A DNA stretch of 64,000 nt. Source: Allomyces macrogynus ATCC 38327 (taxonomy: Eukaryota; Blastocladiomycota; Blastocladiomycetes; Blastocladiales; Blastocladiaceae). Positions 47,061-58,751 of the stretch are shown here, piece by piece (the stretch's first letter is position 1; every line of letters starts with the position of its first letter). The DNA lies in the NCBI GenBank assembly GCA_000151295.1, contig GG745356.1, forward strand, positions 216,631 to 280,630. The letters run 5' to 3'. The position numbers were made by a program, and so were the translations under genes. The notes below the pieces were generated by a model. The model saw only the letters and a list, made by a program, of their open reading frames with translations, was not told the DNA's origin and did no database searches.

Positions 47061-47889
47061 TAAGGCGGTGGGCGAGAGGGAGATCGCGTGGTGGTGACGA
47101 GTTTTGTTGGCTTTTTGTTGGCCAATTCTTGCCAAGTCGAAATATCTGTATATTGTTGTTCAAACACATTTGTCCGCCTTCCGCGCAACACCGTGTTGAG
47201 TCTCTCTGGATCATTGACTGAACAAGCACCGGCTCCACCGATACCGTCCAATGCATTTTGGCCAATTTCGAGCACCTCCACAAAAGATGCCGATGTTGTT
47301 GAGGGACAGGCAGTCCACGGCGAGCAGGGACCAATTTTCTAGCTTGGTGTCTGCTGCTTCTGCTGTTGCATGGCACATCAAGTGAGCTCTAAGTTTACAG
47401 CAAGGAAAATATCTCCAAATCCAAAGAGAAGACCCAGCGATTGTCCAACCCATGGCCACCGGCTCCCCTTTTTCACATCCATTACATCGCTGATTCGGCA
47501 GTTCCAAGGCGAGAGATGCGGGGTCAACCTTGAAGCATCTTGGGCGGCTCCCGGTAGGCAGCAACAAGGCTATGTATATTGTCAACTTGGCGTAAGTGAT
47601 GCGAGCGGCCGGACTTTCCTGGCTGTTGCAGGCGTGCTGTGATAGTGAAAATGCTGCGTCCTCGCATCTATCTCCTGACGGCATGGCATAGCTCGTCGCC
47701 ATCGAAATTGGCATCGAATTCCAAAACCAATCATGACAATACTATTGAAAGGGGTGAGCACAAACAGAAGGTCGACATCAAGCTTCCGACTTCCTGCACA
47801 ACCAACTTATCCAGTTCCGTCCAACCTGTCAAACAACCCATGCTCAAACACCGGTCCCAAATGACCCTCGCTCACACCGACCACGCGCC
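47061..47889. other. No gene; convergent 3' flanks
   Basis: The space between the convergent ends of Hsp C and Hsp D. Only short frames occur. The first 150 nt resemble the 3' flank of Hsp E and are probably transcribed untranslated sequence. Confidence 0.5.
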
Positions 47890-49939
47890 CTAGTCGTAGA
47901 AATCGACCGTCGTCCCCACCTTGGCCCCCGTGCGCTTATTCTTGACTTCAAGCACGAGCCCCGTGTGCTCCACGCGCACCGTCGCGACCAGCGGGTCCTT
48001 TTTCGAATAATGCGTGCACACCGTCACCTTGATCGTGACCGTGCCCACCTTGTCGCACCCGATCGTGTCCGTGTAGACCGGGTCCTCGAGGTGCGACACA
48101 AAAATTTTGAACCAGACCTCGGTGTGCAAACAGTCGGCGGGGACATACGACTTGGTGATCACCTGGCCCGGCACCAACGCGTCGCCCTTGCGAATGACCA
48201 CGTCGAACGCGTTGTTCACACGCGTGATCCCGTCGTCGCACATGACGAGCCGGTCCCGCAGCCGCTCGCGCGGACCGTGCACCGACGGCTTGTAGGGCGT
48301 GCGCATTTGGATGCCGTAGGTGAGCCGCGCGACCTGCGTGCGGATCAGCTCGGGGCGACACGCTATGAATGAGGAAGCGGCCAAAGTTAGCTCGAGGACG
48401 CACCAACATGATCCGGAGCGCAAAAAGACGGACCAAAAATCGGCGCGCCGAGTAGGATCGCCGCGGCCCCATGCGCCGACGCCACGATCTTGAGCGGGTT
48501 GATGGGCAGCCGCTCACGCAGCGCGGAGAGCAAATACTTGGACTGCGAGAACCCGCCGACGCAGAGCACGTGCGCGACCGAAATCCCTTTGGCCTGCAGC
48601 CGGTCGAGCATGGTCGTCACGAGTCCGACAATCTCAGCCACGATCGGCTCGTACAGCGTCTCCATGATCGCGGTCGTCAGGCACAGCTCGTCGTCGTCGA
48701 GCTCCACGTCCACGTCCGACTCGAGATCGTCCAAGTCGAGGTACTTTTCCATGGTGCGCGGGATCGGCACGCGCCCAAACCACCGCTTCTCGCCCATGAA
48801 TGTCGTCTTGCACGTTTCCCAGTCGCGCAGAATTTTTAGCTTGACTTCGGGGTGCTTGGAGACGACCTGGTAGTAGACGTCGGGCCCGACGGCGCGCCGG
48901 AACATGCCAAGGAACTCGTCGTCGAGCATGGTCGCACCGCACGATGCGCCAATACCCGGCACGAGCTCGTCGAATCCGTCGGTGCCCATGCGCATCGCGG
49001 TCAGGTCGACCGTGCCACCGCCTATGAGCCGAGAAGACGGTGTGAGACCATCTCCACCCATTCACGACGCGCCCAAGTCTTGGAATAGTGCGAGCGTACC
49101 CATGTCTACCATCAGGATCGGATCGTCGCGCTGGATCTTGGTGCGCGCGTCGCTCGAAATCGCCTCGGAGAGCAGGCCCGCCATGGGCTCCGAGCAGAAA
49201 ATGACGCGCTCCGACGTGAGTGTCGGGATCAGGTTGGCCTTGAACATGGCGCGATACATTTTCTGCTTGGCGGCGTCGCTCCACATGGCCGGGATCGTCA
49301 GGCACCAACGCACGTGGAACGGGTTGAGCTCGCTGGAAGAACGGTGGGGAAGGTGGTAAAGCAGGAGACATATCAGCTCGAGAAGACCTATGAATTGAGT
49401 TGAGCGAAAAAGTACGTCTTCGGGTCGCCGTGCCTGATGTACTTGCCGAGAAATGCGACGAGCTCGCGCAAATAGTCGGCAATCACGTCAGTCGGGTCCT
49501 TGCCGAACGCCTTGAGCCGGTCCATGGCCTCGTCCTGGTGCGCGAGTTTGGTGTCGAGCAGCAGCTTGAACCGGTCGACGTAAATGTGCTCGCCCTGGTC
49601 GCCGGGCTCCATGGCCATATACTGCTCCCACGCCTCGTTGCCCCACGCGACGACCTTGCTGCTCGCGTCGTAGAGCAGCGCTGTGCGCGTCTTGGCGTAG
49701 GGCATGCGACCGCCGGGCCACGACGAGTTGTACTTGATGTAGTGCGTCAGGTGGATGCGCGGGATCGACGCGAGGTCGACGGTCTTGGCGCTGTCGACGA
49801 CGGCGCCGGCAAAGTCCTTGACGGCAATCGCAAATCCGCTGTAGCTGGTGCCGAAATCGAGCGCGATCTGCCACTTGATCGGGTAGACGGCGGTGAGCAG
49901 GTCGTCGGGCGCCGGCGCCTGCGACTGGTGCTGGCCCAT
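47890..49939 (-). CDS. Hsp D: HSPA12-type Hsp70-like ATPase
   Basis: Four exons: 49939-49416, 49332-49100, 49021-48434 and 48362-47890, giving 605 residues. The start MGQHQSQAPAPDDLLTAVYP is shared with the other copies. The phosphate-1 (IALDFGTSYSGFA), GGGTVDLT and HVLCVGGFSQSKYLLSAL motifs are intact. It differs from Hsp C/E by many substitutions across all exons, so it is an older paralogue. Intron 2 is 78 nt, as in every intact copy. The acidic loop in exon 3 (DLDDLESDVDVELDDDE) is variable between paralogues. The gene is divergent from P5, with about 495 nt between the probable starts. Confidence 0.9.
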
Positions 49940-50434
49940 CTTGACGGTGGTGGTCTTGGTCGTGGCTCTTGATCGAGGTCACGGCGCGTGTCGGTGTGCG
50001 CGCGTCGTGGCGAAGGCCCAGAGAGGAGGGGTGCAGTCGGCGAGGCGGTCCCGCGCGCGATCAGCGATCGAATCGCGGTGGACTGGTGCGGCACGGCACG
50101 TCCGGACCTTGTCCACCGTGCCCCGTGGCGGTGGGGCCTCGGCGGGGTCGCGCGCGCGCACGCAGCACGATGTGGAGCCAGCGGCACCGGTCGTCTTGGC
50201 CTTGGCCATATCCAGCGACGGCAGCTCAGACATGACGGCCGGCCAGCGCGCCCGTCGCCTCGCGCGCCAAGGGACGACCACGGCCACGCTGCCGCGGCCG
50301 GACAAGATCGCGACACGGCCATCACGCTGACGGTGCCGTCTTGGTCGCGATCCACCGCGACGGCGACGTCGACTCGACCTGCTAAGCAGCAGCAGCAAAG
50401 GCGGCCTTGCACGCTTCTCTTGGTCGCACCGCCC

Positions 50435-52709
50435 ATGGGCTGGCTCGTCAACTTCGTTTCCGCTGTGTTTGGAACGCGTGAGCACGGCCAAATGCACGAT
50501 CACGTCGACGTCCACCTGCTCGATGTGGCCTCGCGAGGCCGGACCAATGCCGCGACGCGCGGCACCGAAAACGACGTGATCCAAGGCGCCGATCCGAATG
50601 CAACTGGTCGCAATGCCCAAGCAGCGTCCGCGTCGCCGTCTTGGGCGGCCGTAGTGAGCGGCGCGCCCGCGAACCCGGCCGACACGTCGCTGCCAACATC
50701 AACGACGACACCAGCGGCAAGCACATGGAACCCGGGCTCCGACCGCGCGTCCGCCGACGCCGAGACGATTGACCGCGTGCTCACGACCGCGAGCAACGCG
50801 CTCAAGTCGTTCATTGTTCAAGTGCTCGGGGAAAAGTGGAACCACGATGCACGCAAGTCGCTCGTCACTCGCACCAAGAAGCTCGTCAGTGCTGACCTGG
50901 AAACTGCGCTCGGATCGGACCGCGACGGCGAGCACGCGCCCAATCTCGATCTGTTCCTCGCCGCCTGGCGCATGGAGCACGTGCGCGCGGTCATTGGCTC
51001 GACGCTGTTGTGTTCTGCCTGCAGCGCGCTGCGCAAGCACTGGGACCGCCAGCAGACTGCGCTTTCTGGTGGGGGTTGGCGGGGCAGCTCGGCCGAACCC
51101 GACGCGACGCTTTGGTATTGGCTTGATCTCGCCATTCGGGCTCTGCGCGACGTGGCCGAGCGGTATGATCACGATGCGGCCTTGCAGCAGCGTGCTGCCA
51201 AAAGTAAGGACCGATCCATGTTTTCTTTGCTGGTCTCGCTCAAGACGGAAAGCCCAACAGCGGTCTCGACGCGCTTGTGTCGGTCGTTGGCGACGTGTTC
51301 ATGGCCATGCTCGGCAAGCTGCAGAGCACCTTCAAGTTGACCTTGATGCAGCACGATTTGCCGGGACTGATTCGTTGCGTCGCGCTGCCGCTCGTCGAGT
51401 GCATTCTCTTGACCAAGGCGCTCGACCCGACCTGGGAGTTCCAGTTTGTACCTCTCGGAAAGCCGTTCTCGTCGCAGTCCATGGTCGATCCGCCGCTCGA
51501 AGTCGAGTGGCAGGTGGATGAGCGCGGTGCACCTGTTCGTGGTCGTGGTCTCGTTGAGACTAAGGTCGTCCTGCTCACGACGTTCCTGGGCATCCCGTTC
51601 CGTTTCGGTGTCGCCGAGACGGTCCTGCACCGCGCCGAGGTGCTCGTCGTGCCCGTGTATGTGCCCGCTCCTGCTCCAACTCCACCTCCGACCGCGGCGG
51701 TGCCGGCACCCGACCTAGTGCAGAAGGTGGAGCTGCGCGCTGTCCCTATGGACCCGACCCTCGAACCTCTTGCTCCTGTTTGTGCTCGCGCTCGGACCCC
51801 CACCCCTCCCGCCGCTCCTCCTCTTGCTCCTGCCGTGGAGCCCGCGATCGAACCTTCCCAGTCATCTCCGAGCCCAACGCTCACGCCCATTGCGCCTACA
51901 GCGCCGGTTTCTCTGCCGAGACCGGCGTCGGCGCCGCCCATGATGATGACCGCGTCGGTTCAGACGGACGCGGCCGAGATGTTTTCAGACTCATGGACCG
52001 GTTCGTTGCGATTCGTCATATTCTCTTGCTGGGGTGCATCGCCTCATGAGTTCTGGCCGCTCAGTCTTTTATGAACGTAGCTCTCTGCGCCGGCGACCTC
52101 CATGCTTTCACCGCCGACCTGTACGAGCTCATGGCCGCGCCGGTGATCCTCAACCGGCCCCCGGGTCACTCCAGCACGAGCACGCACTGGCCGCGCGTGC
52201 ACTTGACGGCCGGGACGATCGCCCGGTTCATCGACTCGTTCCACCGCATTGCCTCGAATCCGAGCACCGACCTGCACCACGAGCTCGCCAAGGCCGACGA
52301 CCGGATCGCCCTGCTGCGCTCCGAAATGGTGAACGCCACCATGGCCAACCGCGTCTCCGACCGGGTCCAAGCGTTCCTTGACGATCACAAGCCCGACATT
52401 GTTTGGGCGCTCGGCAACCTCAAGTACCCCCCGGGCAGCCCTCGCTGGGAGGTGCCGTTCCTGCACAACCTCTACCAGTGGCTCCGGCACGTTCTCGTCG
52501 CGCACTTGGCCGGGTACACGCTGGCCATGCCGCGCAGGGGCGATACGCATGTCGGGCAGATCGCGTGTCTCGCGCACGAGCACATGCGCGATTGTGGGTA
52601 CGAGGTCGGCGTCGCGCTGGGGCTGAACCTGGTGTGTATCACGGACGGCCTGCCGGTCTGCGACGTGCCGCCGTGCCCTGGGTACTGCGACCTCGCGCTT
52701 CCCATTTGA
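50435..52709 (+). CDS. P5: P-family partner with one frameshift
   Basis: Starts MGWLVNFVSAVFGTREHGQ at 50435 (frame open further upstream). The first frame carries IDRVLTTASNALKSFIVQVL and LAAWRMEHVRAVIGSTLLCS and would run to a stop at 51340. The homology continues in the next frame from about 51255: GLDALVSVVGDVFMAM, then VVLLTTFLGIPFRFGVAETV. Against P4, one base is missing between about 51230 and 51265. A second exon (52081-52709; intron 52001-52080, GTTCGT to AACGTAG) carries ADLYELM, PFLHNLYQWLRHVLVAHLAG and the Cys/His tail CLAHEHMRDCG, PCPGYCDLA. The linker holds SVQTD. Apart from the frameshift, all parts are well preserved, so this is a very young pseudogene, an allele, or a sequencing error. 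It is paired divergently with intact Hsp D. Confidence 0.75.
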
Positions 52710-53052
52710 CCGTACGATGGTTCGGTGGTTGTCGGGGGTTTGTTTTTGTTGGTGGAGGCAGGCTGCGATTCATTCAACCCGATTTTGTTGTGTTAGCGCG
52801 TGGGCTTGGTCGATTTGCGCCAGCCGTGCAAATGTGGAACGAATGCTGATGCCTGTGAGGCCCTTCCACGGCACACTGTGCCTGATTACGTTCAAGGAGG
52901 AGAATCACTTGATGCTTCCCGGATTTGTTGCTGGATCATGGATCCAAACAAAACGTGTATTCAAGTGCTCCTCCTCCAATACAGAGCCGTCGCTGAACAT
53001 ATGAAATGCGCAACTGTTGCATCGGTTTGTTGATCGGCTGATACTTTTACGG

Positions 53053-54508
53053 TCACCAGTACCGATTGCGCTTCACAGAGCCACGTTCAGACCGCCTCCA
53101 CGGCTCATACTCATCCTCGCGTCCCAGCCCGCGCATCGTCCTGATCTGCTCGATGACCGACTTGGTCGTCTTGTACCTCTTCATCGCAGCAAATTGAGCA
53201 AAAACTGGCGGACATGCTTGTCGAACACCTGGCACGTGTCAAGCTCGATCTCGCCCTCGGTCTCGGCTGCCCACTCCTCGGGCGTCTTCGAGAAGAACGG
53301 GTCATGCCGCGTCGACTTCATGGCAGCTCGCAATTCGTCCAACCATTGCACCACCGCCGACAAGCCACCGCTCTCGGGGAACTTGTGCATCGTTGGTATG
53401 TCGGGGGACGGCAGCGTGAGCTCCGCACGCCGCTTGGCATTCCGCTTGGCCCTGTACCGTTCCTCAGCGGCAAATTGAACCGACGGCGCAGTCGATTTCG
53501 CGATCCGGGCGACGAGCGTGCCGTCGCTGAGCGTGCCAATCTGGTCCTGGGGGTGAACGCGCAAAAGGACCGTCGATTCGTGGCCGCAGTTGAGATCAGG
53601 GTCAGCATTGCCGCGCGCCACTTTCAAGACAAGAACCTCGAGCCGCTTGCACTCTCGCTCCAAGTGCCCAATCCTCTCGTCTTTCCTGGTGATCACGGCG
53701 GCGGCGACATCGTGCGCATTTTTCGCCGTGCTTCTCGAGATGCGGTCTATGCGCTCAGCGCCGTCAAGACGAGGTGCTTAGTCCATGCGTTGCGTGGCAT
53801 TCTCGGCGAGGCGCGGCCAGGGTTGGCGTCAGAACCGTCTTCTTGACGATACGCCCGAGCGTCTGACACCTACTCTCCAAGCGCGCAATCGTCTCGTCTT
53901 TGTCGGAAGTGTCCGCGATGGTGTCGTGCTTGTCGACAGCCACACGACTTGCGGAACCGTCCATGCGCGCGATGCTGTCCGAACGATGCGCTTCTCTCTG
54001 GCGCGGTCAGATAAATGCGATGCGCGCTGCCGCTGTTCGTCTTGTTCGGGCCAAGAAGCCGCTGTGCGACTTCTTTCGAGCTCCGCAGATGAGCAGCGAG
54101 CGCGGGCCCGTCTGTGTCGTTCATACCCAAGAGCACACGCACCTGCTCACGGCAGCGCGCGAGCTCGTCGAGCCACGCGTGGTAGTTGCGAATGACGCAG
54201 CGGCAATTGCCCACCGTGGTCAGGTACGTGACCGCCTTGATGATGACCTTGTCGTCAGCTGGCAGCGCCAGAAGGACGGGGGTCCGCGTCCGACAGGTTG
54301 GCGAGCTTGGGAAGACTCAGATGGTCTATGTAGCGCCGGCGCAGTCCGACAAGGGGCGCTTGGCCGTGCCCGCATAGACCTCTTTGGCCGAAACGCCGAG
54401 CTGATTCCACGCCTTTTCGACCGTGATGCGGTCGGGTACAACGACGGGCATTGCGTTGGTGGCCCACTGCGCCATCTGCTTCTCGTCCTGCTTGAACACG
54501 GCCTGCAT
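53053..54508 (-). CDS. Unidentified multi-exon coiled-coil protein
   Basis: Several minus-strand stretches look coding and probably form one gene starting MQAVFKQDEKQMAQWATNAM at 54508. A second piece (about 54270-54010) reads ALPADDKVIIKAVTYLTTVG then NCRCVIRNYHAWLDELARCR. A third (about 53985-53855) contains DSIARMDGSASRVAVDKHDT and a coiled coil. A fourth (about 53760-53181) contains ERIGHLERECKRLEVLVLKV and WLDELRAAMKSTRHDPFFSK. The last frame stops at 53181, or splices to a basic tail (RYKTTKSVIEQIRTMRGLGR) ending at 53053. I could not fix all junctions and recognise no family. It is not obviously related to the Hsp70/P array around it. Confidence 0.45.
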
Positions 54509-54599
54509 GGTCTGTGGGTTTGATAATCTGTTGATGGCACGCGTTCAGCTCCAGTATTCGACCATCGTCCGCCAGGCTTGAATAGCGATAGCAGACTTA

Positions 54600-55037
54600 C
54601 CCCTGAATTGCACACGCCCCTCGTGTTGTTGCTCGCGGCAGCCGAGGCGTCGAGATGGTGGCCGACGGTTTGGGAGCCACACCCACAGGTTCAGGGTGGC
54701 CGAGTGTGCGAGTTGGACACGGTCAACCGTGCAGTTGGAGCCGGTCGTCGGCGCCAGGTTGCGCAGGCCGAACTTGCCGTCGCGGATTGTTGTCGTTGGG
54801 TGGAGAAAGTCGGTCGCCCAACGAAAGGGCGATATTCGTGGGAACGACGGTCTTGTGCACGTTCTTCAACGTCCAAAGAGTAGGCCAGAAGCTCCACACT
54901 TGCTGTTGGGCAGTGTCGGCCCGTCGGGTCGATTCTGATTGAACTTGCCCATCCAAGCCCTTGCTTTCGCAACTCGCTTGCGTTATTGACAGCGTTGCCA
55001 GCCCAGACTCCTCACTTGCACTTCACTGGGCAGCAAT
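54600..55037. other. No gene recognised
   Basis: Between the start of the coiled-coil gene and the Hsp70-like C-terminal fragment. Short frames only. It may hold the promoter of the minus-strand gene. Confidence 0.4.
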
Positions 55038-55334
55038 ATGACTCTGGGCGTCCTGGCGACCAAAACCTACCCGCTTGGGTCAAAATCACACCAGGACGTG
55101 ACTTGCAACTCTACGTGCCAACGCAATACACAATATCCGCTCTTCATCGATCCCAGCGACTGCAAGGACATCGGCACCCTCAACGTGCAGGTCACAATGG
55201 CCGAAAACTTTGCAAGTGGCGATTTCGTGGACCTCACCGTGAGCATGCGAGTTGTTGGCCTGGCAGTTCGCGCCGTCAGCCAGAAAGCGGGAAGCTGGAT
55301 CGTTGCGGTATTGATTTTTATGATTGGGGATTGA
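55038..55334 (+). pseudogene. Orphan Hsp70-like C-terminal fragment
   Basis: A 98-residue frame that aligns remotely with the exon-4 domain of the Hsp70-like genes. LATKTYPLGSK corresponds to VITKSYLPSD. DPSDCKDIGTLNVQVTM corresponds to DTVGCNEVGKVTIRVTP. VDLTVSMRVVGLAVRAVSQK corresponds to LRATVRVQHTGLVLEVANER. No ATPase exons precede it. It is far more divergent than the other copies and has an added hydrophobic end (IVAVLIFMI), so it is a relic or a repurposed domain. Confidence 0.5.
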
Positions 55335-56233
55335 TGAGTTGGCGTCGTTCGGTGGTCATAGTTTGGATTGAAGTAGCGTTCACCTCGATTCACATGTGCA
55401 CATGCATGACACGGATCGCTATTGCAATCAGGTCATGGCTGATGGACTGGTGATTGCTGTGGAGGAGACGGATGCGAAGAAACAACGTTTTTGTTGCCTT
55501 GACCAGGATGCGACACCCAGGTTTTTGTTCAATCCAGCCCCATCGCATCACCACATATCAATGCAGCCTCGCTGCTCCGAAAAATGAGAGTGGCCAATTC
55601 ATTCAAGGTTGAGACTGCCACATCGCTCGCTTCAGCACTACCACAATGGCGATTAGTTGTGTGCGAAAAGGGAAAGGTGACGTACGTGCAAGATAGGCGC
55701 ATTAGCCGTTGCTCGTGGGCCTGTTTGTTGGATATGTCTGCCTTGGTATATTCTTGCTTCTCCTCCCCGATTTTCCATTGACAAGGGCTCGTTCGGCATG
55801 CCAGGCAACGGCCGAAGCAGCTGCAATGCTCCTTCCACCTCAAATCTGACTTCCCGACCGGTTCCCGTTCGCTCGAAAGAAATGAGCACACAAATGAGAG
55901 ACAGTTTGGGCCTGACGCTCACATTCTGTTGTCAAATGGGGCGGGGCGTTGCTCTCAGCTTGCTTGACCGAAACGGCAACAGCGAATTGCACATATATCT
56001 GACAAAACTTGCACCGGTTTCGTTCCGGAGAGCAAGAAAAGCGACCCTGGCGCCCGCCGTGGGCTTTGGATGGCGATCCGCAACGCACCATGCTGAAAGG
56101 TATGCAACGGACCAACAACAAGATGTTTAGACATGAATATACAGACATTTCGATTCGGCAAGAACTCTGACCGCCAAAAACGCCAACACAACTCATCACC
56201 TTCATGCAATCGCTCACTCGCTCGCCCATCGAC
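55335..56233. other. No gene; 3' flank of Hsp E
   Basis: About 0.9 kb without a supported gene. The right part (around 56100-56230) is the 3' flank of Hsp E and shares a short stretch with the 3' flank of Hsp C. Confidence 0.45.
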
Positions 56234-58291
56234 CTAATCGTAAAAGTCGAGCGTCATGTCGACCTTGGCTCCCGTGCGCTTGTTGGTGACCTCGAGCACG
56301 AGTCCCGTGTGCTCGACGCGCACGCTCGCGCGCAGTGAGTCCACGTCTGAGAAATACGTGCATGGGATCACTTTGATCACGACCTCGCCGGCCTCGTCGC
56401 ATCCGACCGCGTCCGTGTAGACCGGGTCCTCGAGGTGCGACACAAACACCCCGAGGGACACGCGCGTCTGTGCGCAAAATAAGGGCACATACGACTTGGT
56501 GATCACCTGGCCCGGCACCAATGCGTCGCCCTTGCGAATGACCACGTCGAACCCGTTGTTCACGCACGTTGTCCCGTCGTCGCACATGACGAGCCGGTCC
56601 TTCAAGCTGTCACGAGGGCCATGCAGCGACGGCTTGTACGGCATGGCCGTCGAGATGCCGTAAGTGAGCCGCGCGACTTGCTTGAGGATCAACTCGGGGC
56701 GGCACGCTATCAAAAAAGCGACAGGAACGTCAGCACCGACCTAACGATCGTAACCGGCATGTTGAAACAAGTGCAATCCATACCGAAAACAGGCGCGCCG
56801 AGCAACACGGCAGCGGGCGCGTGCGCCGACGCGACAATCTTGCGCGGGTTGATGGGCAGCCGGTCGCGCAGCACGTCAATCAGGTACTTGGACTGCGAGA
56901 ACCCGCCGACACAGAGCACGTGCGCGACCGTGATCCCCTTGGCCTTGCACTGGTCGAGCATCTTGGTCACAAGCGCAACAATCTGGTCGACAATCGGCTG
57001 GTAGAGCGACTCGATGAGCGCCGTCGTCATGCACAGCTCGTTGTCGTCGAGCTCCACTTCCACGTCGGACGACGACGAGTCCGACTCGTGCGCATCGAGC
57101 AGCCGCGCCATGGCACGCGGGATCGCGACACGGCCGTGGAACCGCTTCTCGCCGTGGAACGTGGTCTTGCACGTTTCCCAGTCGCGCAAAATCTGCAGCT
57201 TGACCTTGGGGTGCTCGGCCACGACTTGGTCGTAGATCTTGGGGCCGACAGCACGCCGGAACATGGCGAGGAACTGGTCGTCGAGCATGGTGGAGCCACA
57301 CGACGCGCCGAGACCCGGCACGAGCTCATCGAACCCGTTGCTGCCCATGCGCATCGCCGTCAAGTCGACCGTGCCGCCGCCTAGGGATTACGACACGCGT
57401 CGGCAAGCTTGTTCACCCACCTACCGCGCGCTGAAGACTTGGTCAAGTGCCTGCGTACCCATGTCGACCATCAGAATCGGGTCGTTGCGATGAATATTGG
57501 TGCGCGCGTCCGACGAGATCGCCTCGGAGAGCAGGCCCGCCATGGGCTCCGAGCAGAAAATGACGCGCTCCGAGGTCAGCGACGGGATCAGGTCGGCCTT
57601 GAACATGGCGCGATACATTTTCTGCTTGGCGGCGTCGCTCCACATGGCCGGGATCGTCAGGCACCAGCGCACGTGGAGCGGGTTGAAGTCGCTGATGGTG
57701 GAGAAGCGGGAGCATCAGCGTCAGTCTTTGAAAAAAGGCAAGGATTCAAACCAAGACGTTGACGCACATGGTCGAGTCGCTGTGCTTGATGAACTTGGCC
57801 AAAAACGCAACGAGCTTGCGCAAGTAGTCGGCAATCATGTCGACTGGGTCCTTGCCGAGCTTCTTGAGCCGATCCATGGCCGCGTCGCGGTGGTTGAGCT
57901 TGGCATCGAGCAGCAGCTTGAACCGGTCAATGTATATATGCTCGGCCTGATCGTCGGACTCCATGCTCAGGTACCGCTCCCACGCCTCATTGCCCCACGC
58001 GACGACCTCGCCCTTGGCATCGTAGAGCAGCGTCGTGCGCGTCTTGGGATACGGGACGCGGCCGCCTGGCCACGAAGTGTTGTACTTGATGTAGTTGGCG
58101 AGCGGCAGGTGCGGAACCGACGACAGGTCGGCCGCGCCGGCGTCCTGGTTGAGCGTGCCGACAAAATCCTTGATCGCGACGGCGAACCCGCTGTAGCTGG
58201 TGCCGAAATCGACCGCGATCTGCCATTTGAGCGGGTGCACGGCCGCGAGCAAGTCGTCGGGCGCCGGCACTTGCGACTGATTCTGGCCCAT
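56234..58291 (-). CDS. Hsp E: HSPA12-type Hsp70-like ATPase
   Basis: Four exons: 58291-57768, 57691-57459, 57380-56784 and 56706-56234, giving 608 residues. Exons 1-3 and introns 1-2 are practically identical to Hsp C (MGQNQSQVPAPDDLLAAVHP start, same ATPase motifs). The last residues of exon 3 (GAPVFG against GAPIFG) and all of exon 4 diverge. Its exon 4 resembles Hsp D more closely in places (NGFDVVIRKGDALVPGQVIT against NAFDVVIRKGDALVPGQVIT). This mosaic pattern points to gene conversion or a crossover near the exon 3/4 boundary. It is divergent from the P6 pseudogene. Confidence 0.9.
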
Positions 58292-58687
58292 TTTGACGGT
58301 GGTGCTTGCGGTTTTCTTGATGGAGGTTGCGGGTGCGTGATGCTTGCCGAATGGAGAGGAGAAGCGACGCGGCCGTCATGGTCGACGCTGTCCCCGACGT
58401 CGTGCGGGCCCTGCGCGAAGGCCCACACCTCGTCAGCGGCACGGCGTCGCACGTCCAGAACTTGTCCACCGTGCAGCGCATCGGCGAAGGTGCGTTGCGG
58501 GGGTGTCCGCGCAGTGGAGCCGGCCACGGCGTGGACCGCGGATGCTGATCCAAGACATGACGGCTCACGGCAAGCCGACCATGAGACCGAACCGAGCCGC
58601 TCGTGCACCAGGACGAGTGCGACGAGCAAAAGCGCCATGGTGCTTCCGCCGTCAACGCCGGACAGATCGTCGACAACGGGCCAGCCT
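56791..58687 (-). repeat. Inverted repeat arm 2 (about 1.9 kb)
   Basis: Reverse-complement partner of 44604-46498, about 10.3 kb away. The intervening DNA contains cassette D, the coiled-coil gene and the orphan fragment. The outer end of this arm lies in the 5' region of the P6 locus, just before the first recognisable P-family codons. Confidence 0.9.
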
Positions 58688-58751
58688 GGCTTCATCAGCG
58701 AGACGGCGCCCGCAGCGACCGAATCTGACGCACTGCATCCGCGGCCAGCCC

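Noticed and set aside
53053..53235. GCR1-type DNA-binding domain of a Crypton element
   Set aside because: The basic tail has some resemblance in composition, but the order and aromatic residues of that domain are missing.
44604..58687. Inverted repeat as a mere assembly error
   Set aside because: The arms differ at several positions, have different flanks and end in clearly different exon 4 sequences, so they are two loci. A haplotype artefact still needs read-depth checking.
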